From contig NZ_JARZHH010000008.1 in assembly GCF_029946515.1 (NCBI RefSeq), forward strand, positions 1-64,000: a stretch of DNA of 64,000 bases, written 5' to 3'. Both the position numbers and the translations under genes were made by a program. The notes beneath the pieces were generated by a model that saw nothing but the letters and a program-made list of their open reading frames with translations, ran no database searches and was not told where the DNA came from. Positions 44,096 through 53,650 of the stretch are shown here, in pieces. The DNA is from Polyangium sp. 6x1. Lineage in GTDB: Bacteria; Myxococcota_A; Polyangia; Polyangiales; Polyangiaceae. Every line of letters begins with the position of its first letter. Position 1 is the stretch's first letter.

Positions 44096-45187
44096 GTGAA
44101 CGGGCCCTGGATCTGGGGCGCGCGCGTCGACGTGGCCGTCTTCGGAGGGTCCGCGGCGCTCGCGCTCGTGCTCGCCGCGCTCGCGCCCGCGCTGAGCGAC
44201 GAGGGCGCGCTGCCGCTCTGGGGGTGGATCACGTTCGTGCTCGCGGTCGACGTCGCGCACGTCCACACGACGTTCTTCCGGACGTACTTCGATCGCGAGG
44301 AGCTCCGGAAACGCCGCGCGCTCTACGTCGCCACGCCGCTCGCGTGCTGGGCCGCGGGCGCGTGGCTCCACGCCACGTCCGAGCGGCTCTTCTGGCGCGT
44401 GCTCGCGTACGTGGCCGTGCTGCACTTCGTGCGGCAACAAGCGGGCTGGGTGGCGATCTACCGCGCGCGGGCCGGCGAACGCTCGCGGCACGGGCGACTC
44501 CTCGACGACGCCACGATCTACGCGTCGACCTGCTTCCCGCTGCTCTACTGGCACGCGCACCTGCCCCGCGCGTTCCGGTGGTTCGTCGAGGACGACTTCG
44601 TGACCGCGCCATGGCTCGGGGCGCTCGTCGTGCCCGCGGGGATCGTCTGGGCCGCGCTGCTCGTCGCGTACGCCGCGCGCGCCGTCTTCGTCGCGCGGCG
44701 AGGCGGGCCGCGGAACCCGGGCAAACACCTCGTGGTGGCGACGACGGCGATCACGTGGTTCTCCGGGATCGTCGCGACGAACTCGGACTTCCAGTTCACC
44801 GTGACGAACGTGCTCGTGCACGGGATCCCGTACATGGCGCTGCTCTGGGCGTACATGCGCGAGAGGGCGCGGGAGGCGCCCGCGGGGCTCGTCGCGCGGA
44901 TCGTGGCGGGCGGCGTGCTCGCGTTCGCGGCGGCGGCGCTCGCGCTCGCGTTCGCCGAGGAGGCGCTCTGGGATCGGCTGGTCTGGCATGACAGACCCTC
45001 GCTCTTCGGCGGGATGCGCGAGGCGCCGCTGCTCGGCCCCTCGGCGCGCGCCCTCGTCGTGCCTCTGCTCGCGCTGCCGCAGGCCACGCATTACGTGCTC
45101 GACGCGGTGCTCTGGCGTCGCAAGGACACGGGCCCGGCGCAGGCGCGGGCGCTCGGGTTCCGGGGCGCGCCGGATCCTGCCGCTTGA
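44096..45187 (+). CDS. Polytopic membrane protein
   Basis: A 363-residue protein starting at GTG 44096 (no in-frame ATG nearby). It has about eight hydrophobic segments with many Trp and His, including HVHTTFFRTYFDRE, HFVRQQAGWVAIY and ALPQATHYVLDAVLW. The His clusters in helices could bind metal, as in some membrane hydroxylases, but no full motif is matched, so I do not assign a function. The aminopeptidase gene starts 32 bases downstream. Confidence 0.72.
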   Translation: MNGPWIWGARVDVAVFGGSAALALVLAALAPALSDEGALPLWGWITFVLAVDVAHVHTTFFRTYFDREELRKRRALYVATPLACWAAGAWLHATSERLFWRVLAYVAVLHFVRQQAGWVAIYRARAGERSRHGRLLDDATIYASTCFPLLYWHAHLPRAFRWFVEDDFVTAPWLGALVVPAGIVWAALLVAYAARAVFVARRGGPRNPGKHLVVATTAITWFSGIVATNSDFQFTVTNVLVHGIPYMALLWAYMRERAREAPAGLVARIVAGGVLAFAAAALALAFAEEALWDRLVWHDRPSLFGGMREAPLLGPSARALVVPLLALPQATHYVLDAVLWRRKDTGPAQARALGFRGAPDPAA

Positions 45188-45219
45188 CCGGGCCACGCCG
45201 CGCGGCGAACGTTCGATCG

Positions 45220-47952
45220 ATGCTTGCTCGGTCCCGCGGCGCGAGGCTCGTCCTGCCCCTGGTCGTCGTCGCCCTCGCAGGCTGCATCCCGAACGCGCCG
45301 GTCCTCCGCGTCGAGCCCACGCGCGAGCCCACCGCGCAGGCGCCCAAGGCCCCCGCGCCGCTCGCGAACGGCCGCCTGCCGGACACGGCGCGGCCGCTCC
45401 GGTACGCGCTCTCGTTGTGGGTGAACCCGAAGGAGCCGCGCTTCACGGGCGAGGTCACGATCGACGTGGAGATCCCGCGTCCGACGTCACACGTGGTGCT
45501 GCACGCGGCCGACCTCGAGCTCCGGCGGGTGCAGGTGATCGTGAGCGGCGAGCGGCGCGCGGCGCGGATCTCGACGCGGCCGAGCGCGGGGCAGAAGAGC
45601 TCGGACGAGCTCGTGCTCGCGCTCGATGCGCCGCTCCCCGCGGGGCGCGCGTCGATCGAGATCACCTACGTCGCGCCCTTCGGCGAGGGCACGGCGGGCC
45701 TGTTCCGCGTCGAGGACGCGGGCGCGTCGTACGCCTTCACGCAGTTCGAGCCCGTGGACGCGCGGCGGGTTTTTCCGTGCTTCGACGAGCCCGGCTTCAA
45801 GGTGCCGTTCGACGTGAAGGTGACGGTGCCGAAGGGCCAGCTCGCGCTGTCGAACGCGCCGGAGACCGGCCGGAAGGCCTCGCCGGACGCCGCGCACGAG
45901 ACGTTCACGTTCGCCACGACCGAGCCGCTCCCGACGTACCTCGTCGCGCTCGCGGTGGGGCCGTTCGAGATCCGCGAGGCGAAGACGACCGTTGGTGGTC
46001 AAAAAGAACCCGTGCGCCTGCGCCTCGTGACGACGCGCGGCAAGTCGAAGCTCGGCGAGCTCGTGCTCGACACGGCGGCGCGCGAGCTCGCGGTGCTCGC
46101 GGGCTTCTTCGGCCGGGAGTATCCGTACCGCAAGCTCGATCTCGTGGCGGTGCCGGATCTCATGGCCGCGGCGATGGAGCACCCGGGGCTCCTCACGTTC
46201 CGCGAGGATCTCGCACTGCTCGACCCGGACGCGGCCTCGGCGGTGGGCTTGCAGGAGATGACGTCGATCGTGGCGCACGAGCTCGCGCACCAGTGGTTCG
46301 GCAACCTCGTCGGGCCGCCGTGGTGGGACGATCTCTGGCTCAACGAGGGGCTCGCGACGTGGATGACGGCGAAGGTCGTCGACACGATCACGAAGGACAC
46401 GAGCGCCGCCGCGTTCGCCGTGCGCGACAAACACCTCGCGATGAAGCTCGACGAGCTGCCCTCGTCGCGGGCCGTGCGCGCGCCCGTGGTGAGCGCGGCC
46501 GATGCCGAGGAGATCTTCGACGCGATCACCTACGAGAAGGGCGCGAGCCTCATGCGCATGCTCGAAGGGTGGCTCGGGCAGGACGTGATGCAGAAGGGCC
46601 TCGCCGCGCACACGTCCGCGCACGCGCACGGCACGGCCTCGACGGACGTCCTGCTCGCCGCGCTCGCCGAAGCGTCGGGCAAGGACGTCGCGGCCGTGGC
46701 GCGCCCGTTCCTCGAACGCACGGGCGTGCCCTTCGTGCGCGCCGAGCTCGCCTGCGAAGCGGACAAACCGCCCCGCGTCGCGCTCGCGCTCACCCCGCCG
46801 GCCTCGCGTGCAGGAGCGAACGGCGAGGACGCGCGGGCGTTCGTCGTGCCCGCGTGCGTCGCGTACGAGGGCGGGACGGCGCCCGTGTGCGGGCTGCTCT
46901 CCGATCGCTTGACGCTGGAGCTGCCGCGGCGCGGCTGCCCTGCGTGGATCCATCCGAACGCGGACGAGCGCGGCTACTACCGGTTCACGTTGCCGCGCGC
47001 CTCTTGGGACGCGCTCGCGAAGGTCGCGAAGAAGCTCTCGCCGACCGAGCGCGTGGGCCTCGTGGCGAACGCGCTCGGGCTCGTGCGGAGCGGGGAGCTC
47101 GGGGCGGACGCGCTGCTCGAGCTGCTCGCCTCGCTGCGCGGAGAGCGGCACCCCGCGGTGCTCGCCGAGATGACGGAGAGCCTGCGGTGGATCCGCGTGG
47201 TGCTGCCGGACTCGGGGTCGCGCGAGGCGCTCGGTCGGTTCGTCGGGACGCTCTTTCTGCCGCTCGGCAAGGAGCTCGGGTGGGCGACGCGCAAGCAGGA
47301 CGATGAAGCCACGCGGCTCGCGCGCGTGGCCGTGCTCGAAGCGCTCGGCGTGCTCGCGGAGGACCCGTGGACGCTGCGGCAGGCGGCCTCGCGCGCGACG
47401 GCGTACCTCGACGATCCGCGCGCGATCGACGCGGACACGACGGGGGTCGCGCTGCTCGTGGCCGCGCGGAGCGGGGGCGACGAGCGGCTGCAAGCGCTGC
47501 GGGACGCGGTGCGGCTGGCGGCGACGCCGGAGGAGCGGGTCATCGCGGCGCGGGCGATCGGGCGGATCGGCGATCCGGCGGAGCTCGGCCGGGGCCTCGA
47601 CATCGCGCGGGCCGGCGAGCTTAGGGCGCACGAGTTCGCCCGTGCATTTCACGAGTCGGCGCGGGCGCCGGAGACGTTATCCACGTCGCTCGGGTGGATC
47701 CGCGCGCGGGGCCCCGAGCTCGCGCCGCGGTTCGGCGGCAGCCTCCTGCTCGAGCTCTCGAGCGCCGTGGGCGAGGCGTGTGACCCGGTGACGCGGGACG
47801 ACGCGCTCAAGGTCTTCAAGGCGATCTTCGAGACGGCTTCCGTGAATCCGCGGAAGCTCGCGGCGCTCGAAGAGCAGGCGAATCAATGCATTTCCGTGCG
47901 GGAACGGGAGACGCCGCGGCTGCGGAAGAAGCTCGGGCTCGGGCCGCGCTGA
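45220..47952 (+). CDS. M1-family aminopeptidase, lipoprotein
   Basis: A 910-residue zinc aminopeptidase. The signal ends in Leu-Ala-Gly-Cys (C19). The zinc site is HELAH (His353, Glu354, His357) with Glu376 in WLNEG at the standard X18 spacing. The GAMEN substrate loop is altered to AAMEHPG (Glu320 kept). The N-terminal beta-domain and the long helical C-terminal region have normal length. It should remove N-terminal residues from peptides outside the inner membrane. Its last 70 bases overlap the convergent DoxX gene. Confidence 0.95.
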   Translation: MLARSRGARLVLPLVVVALAGCIPNAPVLRVEPTREPTAQAPKAPAPLANGRLPDTARPLRYALSLWVNPKEPRFTGEVTIDVEIPRPTSHVVLHAADLELRRVQVIVSGERRAARISTRPSAGQKSSDELVLALDAPLPAGRASIEITYVAPFGEGTAGLFRVEDAGASYAFTQFEPVDARRVFPCFDEPGFKVPFDVKVTVPKGQLALSNAPETGRKASPDAAHETFTFATTEPLPTYLVALAVGPFEIREAKTTVGGQKEPVRLRLVTTRGKSKLGELVLDTAARELAVLAGFFGREYPYRKLDLVAVPDLMAAAMEHPGLLTFREDLALLDPDAASAVGLQEMTSIVAHELAHQWFGNLVGPPWWDDLWLNEGLATWMTAKVVDTITKDTSAAAFAVRDKHLAMKLDELPSSRAVRAPVVSAADAEEIFDAITYEKGASLMRMLEGWLGQDVMQKGLAAHTSAHAHGTASTDVLLAALAEASGKDVAAVARPFLERTGVPFVRAELACEADKPPRVALALTPPASRAGANGEDARAFVVPACVAYEGGTAPVCGLLSDRLTLELPRRGCPAWIHPNADERGYYRFTLPRASWDALAKVAKKLSPTERVGLVANALGLVRSGELGADALLELLASLRGERHPAVLAEMTESLRWIRVVLPDSGSREALGRFVGTLFLPLGKELGWATRKQDDEATRLARVAVLEALGVLAEDPWTLRQAASRATAYLDDPRAIDADTTGVALLVAARSGGDERLQALRDAVRLAATPEERVIAARAIGRIGDPAELGRGLDIARAGELRAHEFARAFHESARAPETLSTSLGWIRARGPELAPRFGGSLLLELSSAVGEACDPVTRDDALKVFKAIFETASVNPRKLAALEEQANQCISVRERETPRLRKKLGLGPR

Positions 47953-48383
47953 TCGATGCCGCGCGAACGAACGCCGACCCAGTAGGCCCAGGCGATGAAC
48001 ACGATCTGGAACGGGAGCCGCGCCCAGAGCGCCCATTGCGGCAGGGGCTCGTCGCCGACCTGGATCCCGTGGATCGCCATGTTGATGTTCGCGGGAAACA
48101 CCGCGACGTAAAGCGCAATGAGGCCGATGCCCGCCGCGCGCCGGAGCCGCGGGACGAGCAGGCCCACGCCCCCCGCGATCTCCGCCACGCCGCTCACGTA
48201 CACGAGCGCGAGCGGCGCGGGCAGGGCCGCGGGGACGATGCGCACGAAGGGTTCGGGGGACGTGAAATGCAGGATGCCCACGCCGATCATGGCCAGGGCG
48301 AGCAGGACGCGGAGAGCGACCTTCAAGCGACTCTCGGGCGGCGCGGGCGTGATGGGTTCGGTGGGGCGATCGGCGGGGGCCAT
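47883..48383 (-). CDS. DoxX-family membrane protein
   Basis: A 166-residue protein with four transmembrane helices, with a DoxX-type pattern: RVLLALAMIGVGILHFTSPE, then PLALVYVSGVAEIAGGVGLL and AAGIGLIALYVAVFPANINM, with a WALWARLPFQIVFIAWAYWV helix. The C-terminal 23 codons overlap the end of the aminopeptidase gene on the other strand. The start at 48383 is chosen over 48446 because upstream residues are not conserved-looking. Its role is unknown; DoxX proteins are often linked to quinone or redox processes. Confidence 0.82.
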   Translation of the reverse strand: MAPADRPTEPITPAPPESRLKVALRVLLALAMIGVGILHFTSPEPFVRIVPAALPAPLALVYVSGVAEIAGGVGLLVPRLRRAAGIGLIALYVAVFPANINMAIHGIQVGDEPLPQWALWARLPFQIVFIAWAYWVGVRSRGIDQRGPSPSFFRSRGVSRSRTEMH

Positions 48384-48658
48384 TCGCCCTGTTTTCGAGC
48401 GCCCGGCGGGCGCCGTCAAGCGTCCGCGCGAATCTCGCCGGCGCAAATCTCAATATCCCCGCGAAGGGGAAGGGTCCCGGGGCTGTGCCCTCGCCGGTTT
48501 GAAGCATTCATGGTTCACCTCGCTGGAGTTCTTTTCCGTTGTCGCCGTCTCGGGCGGACGGAAAAACCGACCATGATCGTTTGACGTCGCACCATCCGAA
48601 CGACGATTCCCCACTTTTGCCCGGCGGGCTCTTCGGATAGCCTCGGTCGTCGGACGAC

Positions 48659-50623
48659 ATGGCAGCGATCCAACTGTACTGCCCCTACTGCGGGCAGAAG
48701 TTATCCATCGAGACCGAGGCATTGCGCACGCAGACGACGTGTCCGCGCTGCGTGAAGGGCTTCGTGCCGATCGAGGCGATTCCGCGCGACCAGACCTTGC
48801 CGGTGATCAAGGTCGCCGACAAGGGCGACGTCGCGGCGTCGCCACCCGCCGAGGCGAAAGCGCCCGCGAAAAAACCCGGTCCGCTCGCCGGACAAGTGGA
48901 TACGATCCTGCTGCCGCCGAATGGAGGCCCACTGCCGGTCGTCACCGGCGCGCAGCGGACCGCCGCGCCGGAGCCGTCCCCGAAAGAGCCCGCGCCGGAG
49001 CCCACGCCAGCCGCGACGACGAACGCTTTGCCTGCGCCCACGCCGCCGCCGGTCCTCGACGGGCCGACGTTGATCCGCGCCGCGTCGCCGGAGCCCACGG
49101 CGAATGCATCGGAAAAGCCGGACGCGCTCGCGGCGACCGTCCCTGTCGATCCCCCGGCCGCCGAGCCTCCGGCTGCCGCGCCAAGACCCCTCGAAGCGAC
49201 CGTGCCCGCGTCGCCGGCGGTCGAGACCACCGCGCCCGCCGCGCCGGAGGATCTGCCGCCGGTGGCCACCGACGGATTGGCCACGACGGTGACCGCCGAG
49301 CCCGAGGCTCCGGCGCTGATCCCGCCGCCTCCGAAGCCGGCGTCGGCAGAGGGCGCGATTTCCGCGGAGCTCGCCGCGCGCGCGTCGACGCTGCTCGGAG
49401 CCGTGAAGGTGGGCGGCTCGAAGGCGCTCGGATTCGAGCACGTGGCCCTCGTCGCGGCCGTCGCGGCGATTCTCTCGATCGTGCTGCTCGCCGTCACGAA
49501 CGTCGGCGCATTGCGGGTGGTGGGCGGTTTTTTCGGGACGATTTCGCTCGCCGCGGCCCTGCTCGCGGGCGCGGCGTTTGTTCTCGTCCGTTCGCGGAAG
49601 GACGCCTCCGCGTCGCCGGCCATGTCGCAACGAGCGCGCGTCGCGCTGATCGGGGGCGTGGTCGCCTCGCTCGTGCTCGGGTCGGCGATCACGGGCGGCG
49701 TCGCCGCGGCGACCGGCGGTCCCGGCGAGCTGCTCCGCGCCAAACACCTGCCGCCGCCCAAACTCCCGCCGAAGCCGGAGCTGCCGCCCGAGCAGCGCGC
49801 CGATTACAAGCTGAAGCGCGAGGGCCACGTCTTCGTAAACGGCGGCCTCCTGCACGTGCCGCCGAAGTTCCGCTCCGATGACGGCGCGTTCGACCTGTAC
49901 ATGCATTTCCACGGCAACACGAACCTCGTCGAGGAGAGCGCCGCCGGGGCGGGGCTGAACGCGCTCGTGTACACCGTGAATCTGGGCAATGGCTCGGGGC
50001 CGTACGAGGAGAAATTCTCGGTCGCGGGCGTGCTCGACCTGACGATCGACAAGATCCAGGACACCGCGAAAAAACAAGGCCTGCGTGACGCCAAGGTGCG
50101 ACGCGTGGCGCTCGGCTCGTGGAGCGCGGGGTACGGGGCGCTCGCGAAACTGCTCGACGCCGCGAAAAACGTCGAGCGGATCGATTCGGTGCTGGTGCTC
50201 GACGGGATTCACGCCGCGTACCTCGATCCGAAGGCGAAGACCGTCGATCCGCTCCGGCTCTCGCCGTTCATGCGATTCGCGAAGCTCGCGGCCGAGGGAA
50301 AGCGGCTCTTCACGATCACGCACTCGGACATCGGCGGCACGGAGTACGCGAGCTCGGCGGAGACCGCGGACGCGCTCCTGCGCGAGGTGGGCGCCGAGCG
50401 AGCCCCCGCGCAGGCGACGCCGCCGCGCGTGACCACGAAGACGGCGCTCGCCGCGTTCAACAAAGGGGCGCAGGACACGAAGCTCGAGCAGACGACGGAG
50501 GCCAGAAAAGGCGGATTGCACGTGCGTGGGTACTCCGGACAAACGCCCGATCAGCACATGGCGCACCTCGTGCAAATGTCCGTGACCGTGCTCCCGGAGC
50601 TCGCCGAACGCTGGAAGGAATGA
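48659..50623 (+). CDS. Zinc-ribbon, transmembrane and alpha/beta-hydrolase-like protein
   Basis: A 654-residue modular protein. An N-terminal MJ0042-like zinc ribbon (CPYCGQK and CPRC, residues 8-33) is followed by a 190-residue Pro/Ala-rich linker, two transmembrane helices (about 255-305 region) and another near residue 340, and a C-terminal domain after residue 385 with hydrolase features: MHFHGNTNLVEES, GSWSAGYGALAKLL with Ser in a nucleophile elbow, VLDGIHAAYL and DQHMAHL with a possible catalytic His. A GxSxG consensus is only loosely met. The metallophosphoesterase gene overlaps its stop (ATGA). Confidence 0.8.
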   Translation: MAAIQLYCPYCGQKLSIETEALRTQTTCPRCVKGFVPIEAIPRDQTLPVIKVADKGDVAASPPAEAKAPAKKPGPLAGQVDTILLPPNGGPLPVVTGAQRTAAPEPSPKEPAPEPTPAATTNALPAPTPPPVLDGPTLIRAASPEPTANASEKPDALAATVPVDPPAAEPPAAAPRPLEATVPASPAVETTAPAAPEDLPPVATDGLATTVTAEPEAPALIPPPPKPASAEGAISAELAARASTLLGAVKVGGSKALGFEHVALVAAVAAILSIVLLAVTNVGALRVVGGFFGTISLAAALLAGAAFVLVRSRKDASASPAMSQRARVALIGGVVASLVLGSAITGGVAAATGGPGELLRAKHLPPPKLPPKPELPPEQRADYKLKREGHVFVNGGLLHVPPKFRSDDGAFDLYMHFHGNTNLVEESAAGAGLNALVYTVNLGNGSGPYEEKFSVAGVLDLTIDKIQDTAKKQGLRDAKVRRVALGSWSAGYGALAKLLDAAKNVERIDSVLVLDGIHAAYLDPKAKTVDPLRLSPFMRFAKLAAEGKRLFTITHSDIGGTEYASSAETADALLREVGAERAPAQATPPRVTTKTALAAFNKGAQDTKLEQTTEARKGGLHVRGYSGQTPDQHMAHLVQMSVTVLPELAERWKE

Positions 50624-51588
50624 GCGCATCGATCCGGTTCGTCCGCGCGATCTCCCTCGCGGCCGTGTGTTTGTCCGCGTGCTCGCGCAGCCGGGAGCTG
50701 CCGCCGTGCGACGCATCGCCCGCGCTCGCCGTGGCGCCGAAGGATCCCGGGGCCGCCGTGATCGTCGCGGCCGGCGACATCGCCGAGTGTCCCGGGGGGC
50801 GGCAGGAGGAGACGGCGGCGCTCGTCGAGCAAATCGGGCCGGACGCGGTGTTCACGCTCGGCGACACCACGTATCCCGACGGCGCGCTCGACGAGTTCCT
50901 CGATTGTTATCACCCGAGCTGGGGCAAGTTTCGGCCCATCACGCGCGCGGTCGTGGGCAACCACGAGTATCACGCGCCGCGCGCCGGGCCGTTCTTCGCC
51001 TATTTCTGCGGCGGCGCGGGGGCCCCGTTCGAGGGGCGCGCGAGCTTCGACATCGGCGCCTGGCACGTGGTGATGCTGAATTCCAATTGCGGAGGCGACC
51101 TCGACGTCCCCGCCTCGGTGCCCGACGATTTCGGCGGATGCGGTCCGGACTCCCCGCAGGCGCGCTGGCTCAAAGAAGACCTCGCGGCGCACCCGTCGCG
51201 CTGCACGCTCGCGATGTGGCATCACCCGCGGTTCACGTCCGGGGAGCACGGGAGCGCCGCTTCCATGCGGGATACGTGGCGAATTTTGCAGGACGCCGGC
51301 GTCGACCTCGTCCTCGCTGGGCACGCGCACCTTTATGAGCGCTTCGCGCCTATGAACGCCGACGGGGAGGTGGACGCCATGCGGGGAATCCGCGGGTTCG
51401 TCATCGGCACCGGCGGCAAGATGCCGCTGCACGGCATCGACGAGGTCCACGCCGGGAGCGAGGTACGGAATACCGATACGGTGGGCGTCCTTCGGATGGA
51501 GCTCCGATCGAACGGTTATGCTTGGCGCTTCGTGCCGGCCGCGGGCGGCTCGTTCACGGACGAGGGAGAGGCGTCGTGTCACGATTGA
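50620..51588 (+). CDS. Metallophosphoesterase (purple acid phosphatase-like) lipoprotein
   Basis: A 322-residue protein starting at ATG 50620, which overlaps the previous stop by 4 bases. The signal ends in Leu-Ser-Ala-Cys (C21). Two-metal site residues appear in order: GDIAECPGG, FTLGDTTYPDGA, VVGNHEYH, AMWHHPRF and AGHAHLYERF. This is the calcineurin-like, purple acid phosphatase-type set. It likely cleaves phosphoesters in the periplasm. The barrel-like gene starts within its last 13 bases with GAGGGAGAGG just ahead. Confidence 0.92.
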   Translation: MSASIRFVRAISLAAVCLSACSRSRELPPCDASPALAVAPKDPGAAVIVAAGDIAECPGGRQEETAALVEQIGPDAVFTLGDTTYPDGALDEFLDCYHPSWGKFRPITRAVVGNHEYHAPRAGPFFAYFCGGAGAPFEGRASFDIGAWHVVMLNSNCGGDLDVPASVPDDFGGCGPDSPQARWLKEDLAAHPSRCTLAMWHHPRFTSGEHGSAASMRDTWRILQDAGVDLVLAGHAHLYERFAPMNADGEVDAMRGIRGFVIGTGGKMPLHGIDEVHAGSEVRNTDTVGVLRMELRSNGYAWRFVPAAGGSFTDEGEASCHD

Positions 51589-52157
51589 CGTGCGCCTTCG
51601 TGGTCTCGATTGTTACCACCATTCTGATGACACCGGCCGCGCGCGGTGAGGCGCCGCCCACGCCGCCGCAGCATCGATGGAGCGTCGATGCGCGGCTCGG
51701 GTATGCCACGGCGTGGACCACCGGGCAGTCGTTTCTCGGGCCGGCGACCGGGCTCGTCGGGGGATGGACGTTCCGCGTGCCCGTGCACGTCGAGCTCGGC
51801 GCGGCGTATCACGTCGGCAGCATCGAATCGGCCGTGAACGATACACTCGTCTACTGGTCGCGTCGGCAGTCGGTGTTCGTCCACGCGGCAATCGGTTACG
51901 ATCGGGCGATGCAGGCGGGACGACTGCTCGTCAGGCCGAGGCTTCTCCTCGGTTCTTTCTTCATTGTCGACGAGGCCGAGCTCGGCGGGGCGATGCGCGA
52001 GGGGATCGAGCCGCGGTTCGCGTTCGGTCCCGGCGTCGACATCCTCTATCGTTTCGGGGATTTGCACGCGGGGATCGACGCGCGCGCGTTCTTCGTTCCG
52101 TCCCATGTGGCCGCGCCGATCGGCGGCCTCTTTGGCGTGTTGGGCGTCGAGAGGTAA
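51576..52157 (+). CDS. Secreted beta-barrel-like outer membrane protein
   Basis: A 193-residue protein. The GTG at 51576 overlaps the metallophosphoesterase end and follows GAGGGAGAGG. A signal peptide (VVSIVTTILMTPAARGE) is followed by alternating hydrophobic and polar residues in short strands, with aromatic residues at strand ends, as in small outer-membrane barrels. No enzyme motif is present. It is the third member of the overlapping operon from 48659. Confidence 0.72.
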   Translation: MSRLTCAFVVSIVTTILMTPAARGEAPPTPPQHRWSVDARLGYATAWTTGQSFLGPATGLVGGWTFRVPVHVELGAAYHVGSIESAVNDTLVYWSRRQSVFVHAAIGYDRAMQAGRLLVRPRLLLGSFFIVDEAELGGAMREGIEPRFAFGPGVDILYRFGDLHAGIDARAFFVPSHVAAPIGGLFGVLGVER

Positions 52158-52275
52158 GCCGGCCAGGATACCGCGGCATTGCCGCGACGCGCAATGGCGC
52201 CGCCCCCGCCCGTGTACCGCCGTATCATTGCTTTGCATGGATGGTGCAACGTCACTTGTGATAACAGTTCGAAGG

Positions 52276-53640
52276 ATGATGGCCTCGACGCGCCGCTCCT
52301 TTTCCGTCGCCCCGATGCTCCTCACGATGTGCTTCGCCGCTGGCCCGCTCGGCTGCGGCTCGACCACGGAAAACTGTCGACCCGCGATCTCCGGAGATGT
52401 CGCGGCAGAGGCGCCTCGCGTGGACGCGGGCGTCAGTGGTACGGCCGGCGCGCGCGTGGATGCGGCGGCAAACGCGAATGTCGAGCCGCCGCGGACCGAG
52501 GCGCAGCTCCGCGAGGCCGCCGAGCTGCGCGCGCGCGCCAAGGTGAACATCGACGCGGGCCGTTTGCGCGAAGCCTTGCCGGATCTGGAGCGTGCTTTCG
52601 AGCTCTCGGGCGACGTGACGATCCTCGGGGACCTCGGCCTCGCGCTGCAAGCGGCCGGGCGCCTCGACGAGGCGTGGCTCGCGCTGCATCGATTCCGCGC
52701 GGAGGCGCGCGCGGCCTACGAGCCGATCCGCGCAAAAATCGACGGGGCGCTCGGCGAGCTTTCGGGGAAGCTCGGCGGGCTCGTGGTGGAAGGCGGCGTC
52801 CCCGGCGCCTTGGTGCTCGTGCGCGGGCAACTCGCAGCGAGATTGCCCATGGCGTCGCCCATTTATCTCGCGCCGGGTGACGTCTCGGTCGTGGTCCGCG
52901 CGCCTGGAAAGCCCGATTTGACGGTCCGCGCGCGCGTCGCGGTGGGCGCCGTCGCCCGCGCGAGCGCGAACCTGGATACACCTGGCATTGGCGTGGCCGC
53001 AGGAGGGCTCACGGGGACGGTCGGAGGCCTCGCAGGAGGGCTCACAGGCGGGCTCGGCAAACCGACGGGAGGACTCACAGGGGCGGTCGGGGGGCTCACG
53101 GCGCCCGTGGGGGGACTCACGGGGGCGGTCGGGGGACTCGCGGCGCCGAATCCTGGAATCGAGGCGCCGAATCCAGGGCTTTCGGCGCCGAACATCGGGG
53201 CCCCGAATCTCTCGGCGCCCGTCGGCGCGGCGACGGCCCCGGTCGGCGCGATCGCGGCGCCCGTCGCCGCGGCGACGGCGCCCGTCTGGCCGATCGTGGT
53301 GGGCGTCGGAGGGCTCGCCGTGATGGGCGGCGCAATCGCGGCCTCGGTCGTGCATTCGGGCCGGCTCGACAATTTCGACGCGAACCTCTGCGGCGGATCG
53401 GGCGCGAGCCCCGAATGCCCCTCCATCGAATCCGGAATCAAGGTGACGACCGGCCTCCAGGTCGTGGGGTACATTCTCGGGACCGCCGCGCTCACGACGG
53501 GCATCGTGGTCTTCGCGGTGACACGCTCGGCGCCCGATCTCGAATGCCCGAAGGTGGGGCGCGCGCCGGCCGTGACCCTCCAGTGTGGCCCCCACGTGGG
53601 CGGCAAGGGCGGCGGCGTGGGCTGCGTCGGCACGTTCTGA
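52276..53640 (+). CDS. TPR-like lipoprotein with Gly-Leu repeats and paired membrane helices
   Basis: A 454-residue protein. The signal ends in Pro-Leu-Gly-Cys (C27). Residues 70-130 are TPR-like (RLREALPDLERAFELSGD) and residues 160-230 resemble the PEGA-type beta domain. A low-complexity block follows (GGLTG, PVGG and APN repeats, residues 235-340), then two hydrophobic helices (VVGVGGLAVMGGAIAASVV and GYILGTAALTTGIVVFAV). Myxobacteria have many such TPR/PEGA proteins beside kinases. The repeats may vary in number. The GAAGG before the start is the only ribosome site. Confidence 0.72.
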   Translation: MMASTRRSFSVAPMLLTMCFAAGPLGCGSTTENCRPAISGDVAAEAPRVDAGVSGTAGARVDAAANANVEPPRTEAQLREAAELRARAKVNIDAGRLREALPDLERAFELSGDVTILGDLGLALQAAGRLDEAWLALHRFRAEARAAYEPIRAKIDGALGELSGKLGGLVVEGGVPGALVLVRGQLAARLPMASPIYLAPGDVSVVVRAPGKPDLTVRARVAVGAVARASANLDTPGIGVAAGGLTGTVGGLAGGLTGGLGKPTGGLTGAVGGLTAPVGGLTGAVGGLAAPNPGIEAPNPGLSAPNIGAPNLSAPVGAATAPVGAIAAPVAAATAPVWPIVVGVGGLAVMGGAIAASVVHSGRLDNFDANLCGGSGASPECPSIESGIKVTTGLQVVGYILGTAALTTGIVVFAVTRSAPDLECPKVGRAPAVTLQCGPHVGGKGGGVGCVGTF

Positions 53641-53650
53641 ACCGTATTTC

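Noticed and set aside
44096-45187. Assignment as a membrane hydroxylase from His-rich helices
   Set aside because: His residues do not form the eight-His motif set of that family; left as unknown.
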